Below the pieces are notes generated by a model, which saw only the letters and a list, made by a program, of their open reading frames with translations, ran no database searches and was not told the origin of the DNA. Shown piece by piece: positions 1 through 5,135 of a DNA stretch of 7,690 nt; the first letter of the stretch is position 1, and the number at the start of each line of letters is the position of its first letter. The position numbers and the translations under genes are program-made. Source of the DNA: Methanobacteriota archaeon (GTDB taxonomy: Archaea; Halobacteriota; Bog-38; Methanoflorentales; Methanoflorentaceae); the NCBI GenBank assembly GCA_028679495.1, contig JAJRBK010000075.1, positions 1 through 7,690 of the forward strand. The letters run 5' to 3'.

Positions 1-127
1 GACTTCCATCAACGACCTTTTCTTAATCCATTACAATTCACGTGATGGCCCATCCGCTTACAAGGATAAGGTTTTGTTCGTGTTACGGTAAGTATCGGCT
101 GTGTTTAGTGATTATGTCGATGCGATA

Positions 128-310
128 TCACAGTTGCACAAGAAACGCTCTTCCCTGTCGCTGCACAAATGCAGGGCATGCCGTTACGTTTCGTCTCGGA
201 TCGATCACACGTTCAAAGTATGCGCAGTACTCGTACTGCTTCTGAACACGTGCGGTCATAAACGCGGTGATACTTTGGTTCTTGCATTTCCAACATTCCT
301 GGAATGTCAC
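128..310 (-). CDS. Small cysteine-rich hypothetical protein, possible zinc-binding
   Basis: This is a 60-residue ORF that I do not recognise as a named family. It has four cysteines at residues 6, 9, 29 and 45, starting with a CxxC pair (ECWKCK). The later cysteines sit in segments of the form YCAYFERVIDP and ACPAF. Cys followed by an aromatic residue and a VDP-like turn is common in small metal-binding archaeal and bacterial proteins, so zinc binding is plausible but unproven. The start is GTG. A good Shine-Dalgarno match, AAAGGAG, lies 10 bases upstream (321-327, minus strand), which is the main support for this reading over the overlapping plus-strand frames. An in-frame stop lies just upstream at 329-331. 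The C-terminal fifteen residues look less constrained. No partner gene is adjacent. It could be spurious. Confidence 0.42.
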   Translation of the reverse strand: MTFQECWKCKNQSITAFMTARVQKQYEYCAYFERVIDPRRNVTACPAFVQRQGRAFLVQL

Positions 311-320
311 GTTATGGCAT

Positions 321-327
321 CTCCTTT
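321..327 (-). promoter_or_regulatory. Shine-Dalgarno site for the 128-310 ORF
   Basis: The minus strand reads AAAGGAG here, 10 bases before the GTG at 310-308. An ATG immediately after it (320-318) is followed two codons later by TAA, so the GTG is the only useful start nearby. Confidence 0.4.
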
Positions 328-615
328 CTCATCTGGTACATACACCCTGAACATGTTACACTTATTTGCGTGCACGGCATCGTCTGGTCGCGGCAACGTA
401 TCTCAATGAGCCTACCCGTGTCAAATCGATGATACACAGGATCTAAGGGGGAACGCTTCAACGTGATTGCTGCATCTAAGCTTTTTCAAGACGTCGCGTT
501 GCACGTTAACGGTTCTATGCATCCTCATTAATCCTCTGTTTATAATTGACTGGGAGTTCAGTAAACATATTGTAGTTATACTATATTAACGTTCTGCTAA
601 AATACTCTCTAGTCA

Positions 616-624
616 TTATAAATA
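616..624 (+). promoter_or_regulatory. TATA-like box upstream of the TetR remnant
   Basis: TTATAAATA resembles the archaeal TATA element and lies about 26-34 bases before the ATG at 650. Transcription would then begin almost at the start codon. The motif AGGAG at 624-628 is too far from the ATG to be a normal ribosome binding site. If this promoter is still active, it would drive only a broken reading frame. Confidence 0.4.
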
Positions 625-649
625 GGAGTGCTTCTAAGCATAGAATGTA

Positions 650-758
650 ATGCCAAGGGCAGTACCTGAATATAAGCAAGAAGCACGGGGCCGCATTGTA
701 AAAGCGGCGCAAGAAGTGTTTGCCGAGAAGAGATGACCACCAGACGACTTATGTATAG
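650..758 (+). pseudogene. TetR-family regulator, N-terminal remnant (frameshifted and truncated)
   Basis: The frame from the ATG at 650 reads MPRAVPEYKQEARGRI and then VKAAQEVFAEKR, ending in TGA at 734-736. This matches the start of a TetR-type helix-turn-helix domain, whose usual pattern is an Arg-x-x-Ile-x-x-Ala-Ala-x-x-Val-Phe-Ala-Glu-Lys-Gly-Tyr-x-x-Thr-Thr stretch. Right after the stop, the +1 frame from 738 reads HQTTYV and stops at TAG 756. HQTT is what should follow Glu-Lys-Gly-Tyr. Seven bases (731-737) occupy the place of two codons, so a single-base insertion explains the break. Nothing of the rest of the DNA-binding domain or the ligand-binding domain remains. The homology ends about 10 bases before the stop codon of the convergent gene at 768. 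A complete TetR protein is about 190-210 residues. The family call rests on pattern recognition of about 32 residues. Confidence 0.72.
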
Positions 759-767
759 ATTAGAGTT

Positions 768-1328
768 CTATTGAGTAGAGGCATTATAAGGGTAATAAGG
801 GCTCTGAGACGGTGTACTTATAGTGGGCGATGGTGTCCCATAGGGCCCATAATAAGGGTAATAAGGATTCTGAGACGGTGTAATAGACGGTGTAGTTATG
901 GTGGGTGATGGTGTCCCGTATATTGGTGTCTGATAGGGCGCAGGGTATAACGTGGGAGTTGGCGTGGGATACACAGTAGGATACACAGTTGGTGTAGGAG
1001 CTATAGAGGGCGTTGTTGTTGCTGTCTCAGCTATGCTCGATTCACTGTTAGGCTTTTGAAACATCGAAACGCCGACAACACCAGCCCCCATAACGAGGAC
1101 GAGGGCTACTAGCGCGACTGCGATGACAATTTTCTTTCGCGTTGGGGAAAAGAGTGCCCCCCCGATACGATCAAGGAGTATAGGGTTTTCCTCTTCTGGA
1201 GGGGGTTCATAGGGCGGAGAGTAGCGTGAACCTTCTTCAGTGAGAGGTTCTCCACACATAGGACAAAACTGAAAGTCACTAGGAAGGATCAATCGACAAA
1301 ATGAGCATACCTTTTTTCTTGGATCCAT
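768..1328 (-). CDS. Zinc-ribbon, single-span membrane protein with Pro/Thr/Tyr-rich tail
   Basis: This 186-residue protein opens with a compact zinc ribbon, with CxxC pairs at residues 8/11 and 22/25 (CSFC and CPMC, the latter followed by Gly-Glu-Pro-Leu). An acidic, proline-rich linker follows (about 35-48). A basic stretch, SPTRKK, precedes one hydrophobic span at about 67-89, and the basic residues before it suggest the N-terminus is cytoplasmic. Residues about 105-186 form a low-complexity tail rich in Pro, Thr, Ser and Tyr, with repeated units (YGTPSPTI...PYYPY occurs twice, VYPT twice in tandem). It would face outward. This layout is common among uncharacterised archaeal membrane proteins, and no enzymatic function can be assigned. 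The ATG at 1328 is preferred because the ribbon begins within eight residues and a TATA-like box lies about 52-61 bases upstream. The Shine-Dalgarno match is weak. Confidence 0.85.
   Translation of the reverse strand: MDPRKKVCSFCRLILPSDFQFCPMCGEPLTEEGSRYSPPYEPPPEEENPILLDRIGGALFSPTRKKIVIAVALVALVLVMGAGVVGVSMFQKPNSESSIAETATTTPSIAPTPTVYPTVYPTPTPTLYPAPYQTPIYGTPSPTITTPSITPSQNPYYPYYGPYGTPSPTISTPSQSPYYPYNASTQ
782..920. repeat. Imperfect direct repeat inside the tail of the zinc-ribbon gene
   Basis: Copy one spans about 782-843 and copy two about 848-920. Both contain the strings AAGGGTAATAAGG, CTGAGACGGTGTA and GATGGTGTCCC in order. Copy two carries about 12 extra bases (a second AGACGGTGTA unit). 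The repeat encodes the two YGTPSPTI...PYYPY blocks of the tail, so it is an in-frame coding expansion. Confidence 0.8.
967..990. repeat. 12-base tandem duplication (GGATACACAGTW x2)
   Basis: GGATACACAGTA is followed directly by GGATACACAGTT. In the minus-strand protein this gives two copies of Val-Tyr-Pro-Thr. It keeps the frame and fits slippage-type growth of the low-complexity tail. Confidence 0.85.
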
Positions 1329-1379
1329 CTCGCTCTTCTCACTATTTGAGCTGCATGTCGTCTGCTTTTAGCGTTATGT

Positions 1380-1389
1380 GTATATTTAG
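1380..1389 (-). promoter_or_regulatory. TATA-like box of the zinc-ribbon gene
   Basis: The minus strand reads CTAAATATAC here, 52-61 bases before the ATG at 1328. This would place transcription start about 25 bases before the ATG, a normal short archaeal leader. The call rests on position and A/T content only. Confidence 0.4.
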
Positions 1390-1987
1390 AGATGCAGATT
1401 TTAAAGCTACCGGTAACTAATCTTGTCCAAGACGGGCACTTCCTTGCATAAGCTCATCAGAGTGCACACTGTCCATCCGATGTATTAAGCGTACAACATC
1501 GCTTGTGTGTAGCAAACTCTCAGATAGTGCAGATTAAACTGAATACGGCCATAGCAACCGTAAGACGCCGCGCAACGACGTCCAAGCCTCGTTAGGCAAC
1601 ATACAGAAGGCACGTCGTAACAGCACTTGGAAAGCCACCCAGAAAATCCGCTAGTTCTCCATACTGTATTTTTTCTCAAGTCATCAACGGCATTCTGCTG
1701 CCTGTCGTGCTCGTATTCACGCTTATAATTATTAACGATAAAAAGGTCGTGGGCGAACACACATACTCGCGGGTTTATAACTACATAGCTAGGGCAACGA
1801 TAGATATCATAGCGGCTTTAAGCGTCGCGCTCTTGATAATCTGCGTGTGACAAGGCACGCAGGTCCCTATAGGGTTTTCTTGGTGACATACGCGCTATGA
1901 GAGAGGCTGTAAGCGGGCACAAGAATCTGCCAGCTCTCGACACATAGGAAAATCGTAAGATATAAAGCATGTGCGAGGAGAGATACT
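1390..1987. other. Gene-free stretch
   Basis: I find no supportable gene. A minus-strand frame at 1485-1760 has no ribosome binding site and random-looking composition. Isolated TATA-like strings (TTATAATTATTAACG near 1723, GTTTATAAC near 1774, GATATAAAG at 1959-1967) and the perfect 10-base palindrome CCCTATAGGG at 1865-1874 are present. None is tied to an obvious transcript, except perhaps the last TATA box, which lies just upstream of the inverted repeat at 2002-2094. Confidence 0.5.
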
Positions 1988-2001
1988 GTGCTTCATCCCA
2001 T

Positions 2002-2094
2002 GGGGTTGCAGGTTCGCCTGTCTACACCACTTGAACCCACCTCTATAAGTCGACACCTCCTAGCCTCCTTTTCTAGCGAACCTGCAACTACCCC
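2002..2094. repeat. Widely spaced inverted repeat (13-bp arms, extended by GGGG/CCCC)
   Basis: GTTGCAGGTTCGC at 2005-2017 is the exact reverse complement of GCGAACCTGCAAC at 2076-2088. The arms extend outward, after a three-base bulge (ACT/AGT side), to GGGG at 2002-2005 and CCCC at 2091-2094. The 58-base spacer has no clear gene. The left arm also contains a small CAGG-TTCG-CCTG hairpin with a TTCG loop. A TATA-like box at 1959-1966 and GAGGAG at about 1976-1981 lie upstream, so a structured transcript is possible. It could equally be the ends of a tiny degraded mobile element. It does not fold as a tRNA, although GCAGGTTCG resembles a T-arm. Confidence 0.6.
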
Positions 2095-2379
2095 ACGTTG
2101 TGTACGGGTTCCGACCGAACGTGAGCGCCTGTAAGACGGCGGATATTCGCATAGACTGCAACCCGTTGTACTATTTTTATACCACGGAAACAATGGGTGG
2201 CTTTATGATACGCTTGTATCAGCATCTTCTAAGCGGTCAAGCGCGGCAACTTGCTCAGGGGGAAAAGTTGTACGAGTGCATACGAAATAGGCCGTCGAGC
2301 ACAGATAAGAAGGGAGGGCTAAAGGGAGGCAAACAGAACGAGCTGCAGTCGGTACACGCCATGCTTTGTAGCTAGGGAG

Positions 2380-2463
2380 GTGAAACAAATAGCAAAGCAG
2401 GCAGGTTTAGGAAAAGAGACAACCGCACGAATTGGTGTGCACGTTGCATCCGTACTGACTTAG
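2380..2463 (+). pseudogene. Possible decayed mini-ORF behind a strong Shine-Dalgarno site
   Basis: GGGAGGTGA at 2375-2383 is a strong ribosome binding site. Eight bases after it, where a start codon is expected (2389), stands ATA instead of ATG. The frame from there reads AKQAGLGKETTARI and then GVHVASVLT, ending at TAG 2461-2463. It can also be read from the GTG at 2380, inside the ribosome binding site. The peptide is helix-rich and looks protein-like, but I recognise no family. It may be the beginning of a lost gene whose start codon has mutated. The level of support is low. Confidence 0.22.
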
Positions 2464-2493
2464 CTTCCCCTTAGCATGAATATGTAATAGTCG

Positions 2494-2539
2494 TTATATT
2501 AAATATAATTATCTAATAATATTATTTGTAATATAATTA
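2494..2539. other. A/T island with palindrome and flanking direct repeats
   Basis: All but two of 46 bases are A or T. A perfect 12-base palindrome, AATAATATTATT, sits at 2515-2526. The direct repeat AATATAATTA occurs on either side, at 2502-2511 and 2530-2539. It could be a promoter, a protein-binding site or an insertion scar. No gene obviously starts just downstream on the plus strand. Confidence 0.6.
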
Positions 2540-2616
2540 GATGGCATGCCGCCATTCTTGCGCTTAAGTCCGTTATTCGTGACAGCGTCTCAGACGGTAT
2601 CTCTTCCTATCCTGTA

Positions 2617-2635
2617 ACAACTGACAGACAGTTGT
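2617..2635. terminator. Hairpin 50 bases past the Usp stop codon
   Basis: ACAACTG at 2617-2623 pairs perfectly with CAGTTGT at 2629-2635 around a five-base loop. It lies downstream of the Usp gene (minus strand). No T-run follows on that strand, so terminator is only one possible reading. A dyad operator is another. Confidence 0.3.
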
Positions 2636-2684
2636 GCCACTTTCGTTCTCATCTCTGCTCACGCCGCCTCACACTCTTGACCAT

Positions 2685-3125
2685 TCACACTTTTACACCG
2701 AGAGAGCTAAGCACGATGAGTACGGGCACCACGGCGGTTCGTATAATCTTGTCAGCGTCGTTGCCCATAAACAATCTGTCAAATCCTTTACGTCTACGCA
2801 CTCCTAAAACGATAAGATTGATGGCGTGGTCTTTAATATATCTGGCGATCCCTTCTGAAAGATGTCCCTCGAGCAAGACCGCTCTTATTGGGCCTCCCGT
2901 GAGACCACGTTCTATACGCGCTTTTCGTGACACTTCTAAGATGATAACGGCTTCTGATTTGAGAACAATGTACGCTTCTTCCCATGCTGTTTCGATGGGC
3001 CGAGCGCTGAACGCCGTTATATCTAGCACGTGGACGACGCGGAGTGTAGCCTTCGTCAAACGTGCAAGATACGCACAGTAGTCAAAGACAGGTTCCATGT
3101 CCGCCGTGCCGTCTGCTGCAACCAA
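2685..3125 (-). CDS. Universal stress protein (UspA family), start uncertain
   Basis: This is a Usp-fold protein of 146 residues from a TTG start. Family members are small dimeric alpha/beta proteins that sense or respond to stress, and many bind ATP. The pattern is clear: VAADGT in strand 1, VVHVLDI in strand 2, a VLGVRRRKGFDRLFMG segment (about 107-121) and the closing VPVLIVL strand. The nucleotide-binding motif is normally Gly-x2-Gly-x9-Gly-Ser/Thr. Here the second Gly is Arg (residue 111) and the last Ser/Thr is Asn (122), so ATP binding may be altered or lost. The frame stays open upstream and reads YHYHGILVAADG, as in normal Usp N-termini, back to a TAG at 3156-3158. No ATG or GTG is available and no good Shine-Dalgarno site is seen. 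The true start may be non-standard or damaged. It is divergent from the PP2C gene. Confidence 0.85.
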   Translation of the reverse strand: MVAADGTADMEPVFDYCAYLARLTKATLRVVHVLDITAFSARPIETAWEEAYIVLKSEAVIILEVSRKARIERGLTGGPIRAVLLEGHLSEGIARYIKDHAINLIVLGVRRRKGFDRLFMGNDADKIIRTAVVPVLIVLSSLGVKV

Positions 3126-3158
3126 GATGCCGTGGTAATGATAGGCAGGCCTGCGCTA

Positions 3159-3271
3159 AGGCGCAACCTTTATCACTCCGCGTTATCACCCCCGTAAATT
3201 AACTAGTTCCGATTTATTATCTTCAATAAGTTTGTCGCGTAGAATATAAACTCTGATCGAGTGGGGGCAAC
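3159..3271. promoter_or_regulatory. Divergent promoter region between Usp and PP2C genes
   Basis: About 115 bases separate the two divergent genes. TATA-like candidates are GATTTATTAT at 3211-3220, which is A/T-rich on both strands and could serve either direction, GTAAATTAAC at about 3194-3203 (for the minus gene), and AGAATATAAAC at 3241-3251 (for the plus gene, about 21-31 bases before GTG 3272). GTGGGGG at 3261-3267 could act as the PP2C ribosome binding site, four bases before the GTG. Shared control of the two genes is inference. Confidence 0.4.
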
Positions 3272-4003
3272 GTGAGATTTGCTGCAAAAACCGACCAAGT
3301 CCGGCGGGAGAGGAATGAAGATGCTTTTCGTATCAATGAGAAGCTGTGTTTGACGCTCATAGCTGATGGTGTGGGAGGGCAACCAGCTGGTGAAATAGCG
3401 AGCAAATTAGCGATCGAATGTGTCGACGCATACATACAAACATATACGGCAGAACTGTCAGTTCTCCAAATGCTCCACAAAGCGATAATGCAGGCGAACG
3501 TGAGAGTGTACCAAAAAGCAGACAAAAATAGAGCGCTTGTCGGCATGGCCACAACAATAGTGGCATGCGTCTTGACACCGGAACGCCTGTTCGTCGCTCA
3601 TGTCGGAGATAGCCGGGCATACCTCATAACACGTGCTGAGCTCAAGCGTCTAACGACGGACCATTCGATGATCGCAGCGCTTGAAGCTTCAGGACAGGTT
3701 ACACCAACCGAGGCCAAGACGCATCCATATCGACATGTCCTCACGCAAGCGCTTGGCGACCGCACCCACATAAACATAGACCTTAAATCTCTCTCGTGGC
3801 GGCGAGGGGACTATCTTTTGCTCTGCACAGATGGGCTAACTGATACGCTTGCTGATGACATAATCCTGCGTGTTATCAGTAGTAAAGGACACGACCTATA
3901 CAACAAGTGCACACGGCTCATCGAATGTGTAAACGCTCGAGGGGGGCGCGATAACGTGACCGTGATCTTAGCCGTAAATGACGGGCTTCCGTGCCCAAGT
4001 TGA
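3272..4003 (+). CDS. PP2C-family protein serine/threonine phosphatase
   Basis: This 243-residue protein is the size of a single bacterial/archaeal PP2C catalytic domain (PppA/Stp type). PP2C enzymes hydrolyse phosphoserine and phosphothreonine using two or more divalent metals. Hallmark motifs appear in order: VRRERNEDAF (10-19, with Asp17), LIADGVGG (29-36, metal ligand Asp32 with Gly33), GMATTIVA (91-98), HVGDSRAYL (110-118), LLLCTDGLTD (182-191, metal ligand Asp187) and GGRDNVTVILA (224-234, metal ligand Asp227). All expected metal-binding aspartates are present, so it should be active. There is no signal peptide or membrane span, so it is probably cytoplasmic. The GTG start lies close before the first conserved strand and has a G-rich ribosome binding site. 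No Ser/Thr kinase or FHA protein is in view, so its substrates are unknown. It is divergent from the Usp gene. Confidence 0.95.
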   Translation: MRFAAKTDQVRRERNEDAFRINEKLCLTLIADGVGGQPAGEIASKLAIECVDAYIQTYTAELSVLQMLHKAIMQANVRVYQKADKNRALVGMATTIVACVLTPERLFVAHVGDSRAYLITRAELKRLTTDHSMIAALEASGQVTPTEAKTHPYRHVLTQALGDRTHINIDLKSLSWRRGDYLLLCTDGLTDTLADDIILRVISSKGHDLYNKCTRLIECVNARGGRDNVTVILAVNDGLPCPS

Positions 4004-4062
4004 TAACGCTAGCCGACAAAGCCCATTGTTCATTGCTCATATGTTTGAACGTATGCCCCCGA

Positions 4063-4099
4063 ACAGGACCCCACACGTAAGTCGGACCTTGAGTCCTGT
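4063..4099. terminator. Hairpin with long loop downstream of PP2C
   Basis: ACAGGAC at 4063-4069 pairs with GTCCTGT at 4093-4099 across a 23-base loop, 60 bases after the PP2C stop. A T-containing stretch (CCCTTTGATTTT) follows. It might stop PP2C transcription, but the loop is long and the T-run is broken. Confidence 0.25.
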
Positions 4100-4158
4100 C
4101 CCTTTGATTTTGGGTTGAGCTTGAGTTTTATGTCCGATGTGAGACGGATAGCAGCACG

Positions 4159-4221
4159 ATGGCACAAATGGAAAGGGCTCGCAGGATATTATTTAATTAC
4201 CGCTGGGAGACGAGGTATTGA
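4159..4221 (+). CDS. Very short ORF (20 aa) upstream of and overlapping the next
   Basis: The peptide reads MAQMERARRILFNYRWETRY. It is strongly basic and could form a helix. Its TGA shares bases with the ATG of the next ORF (TGATG at 4219-4223). No ribosome binding site precedes it. It could be a leader peptide, part of a broken gene or chance. I assign no function. Confidence 0.2.
   Translation: MAQMERARRILFNYRWETRY
4187..4196 (+). promoter_or_regulatory. Possible TATA box for the mini-ORF cluster
   Basis: TATTATTTAA lies 25-34 bases before the ATG at 4221. If used, transcription would begin very near that ATG, and the 20-residue ORF would not be translated from this transcript. Confidence 0.3.
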
Positions 4222-4334
4222 TGTATAAGACGCCGCATACCATCCAGAAAACCGCGCAGAAACGAGTGATTCGATCACTAGAAGCTGTACAAGGGACGTT
4301 GTTATCTAGAAGGAGACTAATGGAGCACATATGA
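4221..4334 (+). CDS. Short basic ORF (37 aa), overlaps the HTH-like gene
   Basis: The frame reads MYKTPHTIQKTAQKRVI, then RSLEAVQGTLLSRRRLMEHI, and stops at TGA 4332-4334. GAGGT at about 4212-4216 is placed well for the ATG. The stop overlaps the next start as ATGA (4331-4334), a layout typical of translational coupling. The composition (Lys/Arg-rich, helical) is compatible with a small nucleic-acid-binding or antitoxin-like protein, but no family is recognised. GGAG at 4312-4315 also precedes an internal ATG at 4320 that gives Met-Glu-His before running out. A one-base frameshift there would join this frame to the downstream gene. It may therefore be a piece of a damaged larger gene. Confidence 0.35.
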   Translation: MYKTPHTIQKTAQKRVIRSLEAVQGTLLSRRRLMEHI

Positions 4335-4540
4335 CAAATAACAGCTGGAATTCTGCCGAAGAAGTCGGTGTGTCAGTTGAGACCGTCGTGTCAATAATGA
4401 AACGGAAGAGGAAGCTTCCAGTTCCGCTCGTAGATTCGTACAAGAAGGCGCTCGACAGTAGTGATTTAGAATTTACACGGAGATTCTACGAGCAGTTAAC
4501 CACACGGTGTCCTGAAGCACTCGACTACTTCATGGATTAG
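4331..4540 (+). CDS. Small hypothetical protein with possible helix-turn-helix
   Basis: This 69-residue protein begins MTNNSWNSAEEVGVSVETVV. Residues about 8-30 resemble a helix-turn-helix: Ala-Glu-Glu-Val-Gly-Val-Ser-Val-Glu-Thr-Val, followed by IMKRKRKLP. Gly-Val-Ser-x-x-Thr-Val is the usual turn and second helix of Xre- or MerR-like DNA-binding domains. The rest (about 31-69) is helical and acidic toward the end (SSDLEFTRRFYEQL, ALDYFMD). This fits a small regulator or antitoxin, but no named family is recognised. The upstream ORF overlaps it by ATGA. An AGGAG at 4311-4315 is 15 bases from this ATG, farther than usual, so coupled translation or a start altered by frameshift is likely. Confidence 0.5.
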   Translation: MTNNSWNSAEEVGVSVETVVSIMKRKRKLPVPLVDSYKKALDSSDLEFTRRFYEQLTTRCPEALDYFMD

Positions 4541-4541
4541 G

Positions 4542-4802
4542 ATCGTCGCACATACAGTGAGGGCTAAGACCGAGGGTTTTGTGGCCCGAGCGTGCTCGTT
4601 TACAAAGGTGCGGTCGCTCACCGCGTTCCACCATACACAAGCGCTCGCTGATAACGGCATCCTTTCCTGACGGGGCTCAGTCTTCTGCGTCAAGTTTGGT
4701 AAAAGCCGGCCTGTGCGCGTGCCTGTACATGTGATTAAGGAAATAGTCTTGCGTCTTTCGGGTACGCACAGCGGCACGCCGTATCGGTCGGATGCCATGT
4801 AA
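4542..4802 (+). pseudogene. Possible decayed ORF with one internal stop
   Basis: One plus-strand frame is open from 4500 to TGA 4668-4670 and again to TAA 4800-4802. The second half reads VKFGKSRPVRVPVHVIKEIV and ends SGTHSGTPYRSDAM. The PVRVPVHVIKEI part resembles the N-terminal strand and helix of ribbon-helix-helix or similar small DNA-binding proteins. No start codon or ribosome binding site precedes this half, and the opposite strand is also open here. The resemblance may be chance. If real, it would be a remnant beside the small HTH-like gene. Confidence 0.2.
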
Positions 4803-5135
4803 CAACAGCTGTCCGTCACACATAGTTATGTACTTAATTTTCCTATTCTAGGCTGCTTAATAGCGAGTCGCCAAAGATACTACGGCGGTATTTTGCAGCG
4901 CCACGTGTCATGTGATGTTGCTTCCTTCGAATGTGTTTTAAAAACAAACCATGACCTCAGTTTGATAGCACTGCCCCAAAGGAGAAGCTCTGAAAGTGGC
5001 GCTGCCTCCTCTCTCTTTTATTTTAGTTGAGTAAGTTGCCGTCATGTCCTCTGCTTTTCGCACGTGCGGCGCTTTGGTTTCAGGTGCTCTCAGTTGCGCG
5101 CACTCGCACAGACAGACTAATAAAGTACCGTTGCC
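4803..5135. other. Gene-free stretch
   Basis: No gene is supported. The minus-strand open frame covering 4938-5396 is the shadow of the gene at 5136 plus random sequence. A TATA-like string, ACTAATAAAG, at 5117-5126 lies just before the ATG at 5136, closer than a normal promoter for that start. The imperfect dyad ACATA-GT-TATGT occurs near 4820-4832. Confidence 0.45.

Larger units (their letters stand above)
311..649. other. Gene-free stretch
   Basis: No convincing gene is visible on either strand. The plus-strand open frames running into it from about 42 and 101 have random-looking composition and no ribosome binding site. The last 110 bases become A/T-rich and hold the probable promoter of the TetR remnant. 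A loose dyad, TAGT-TAT-ACTA, lies near 570-585 and could be an old operator, but this is weak. Confidence 0.5.

Noticed and set aside
101..409. Plus-strand open frame of 102 codons
   Set aside because: No ribosome binding site, random-looking composition, and it overlaps a minus-strand frame with better signals.
782..990. Repeats considered as a CRISPR array
   Set aside because: They are unequal, contiguous coding repeats of the Pro/Thr/Tyr tail, without uniform spacers.
1485..1760. Minus-strand open frame of 91 codons
   Set aside because: No ribosome binding site or recognisable motif; scattered Cys and Arg typical of non-coding sequence.
2005..2030. tRNA-like T-arm string GCAGGTTCG
   Set aside because: No acceptor, D or anticodon stems can be formed around it on either strand; it is part of the inverted repeat.
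1988..2140. Plus-strand frame from a GTG after GAGGAG
   Set aside because: The peptide is Pro/Ser/Arg-rich without a recognisable fold and runs through the inverted repeat. A structural role for the repeat is at least as likely.
2100..2375. Plus-strand open frame of 91 codons
   Set aside because: Starts at GTG inside the repeat region without a ribosome binding site and has no motif. I could not support it as a gene.
2632..3081. Plus-strand open frame of 149 codons
   Set aside because: It is the antisense shadow of the Usp gene, whose family motifs are clear on the minus strand.
4496..4819. Minus-strand open frame of 107 codons
   Set aside because: No ribosome binding site or motif, and it runs into the 3' end of the HTH-like gene.
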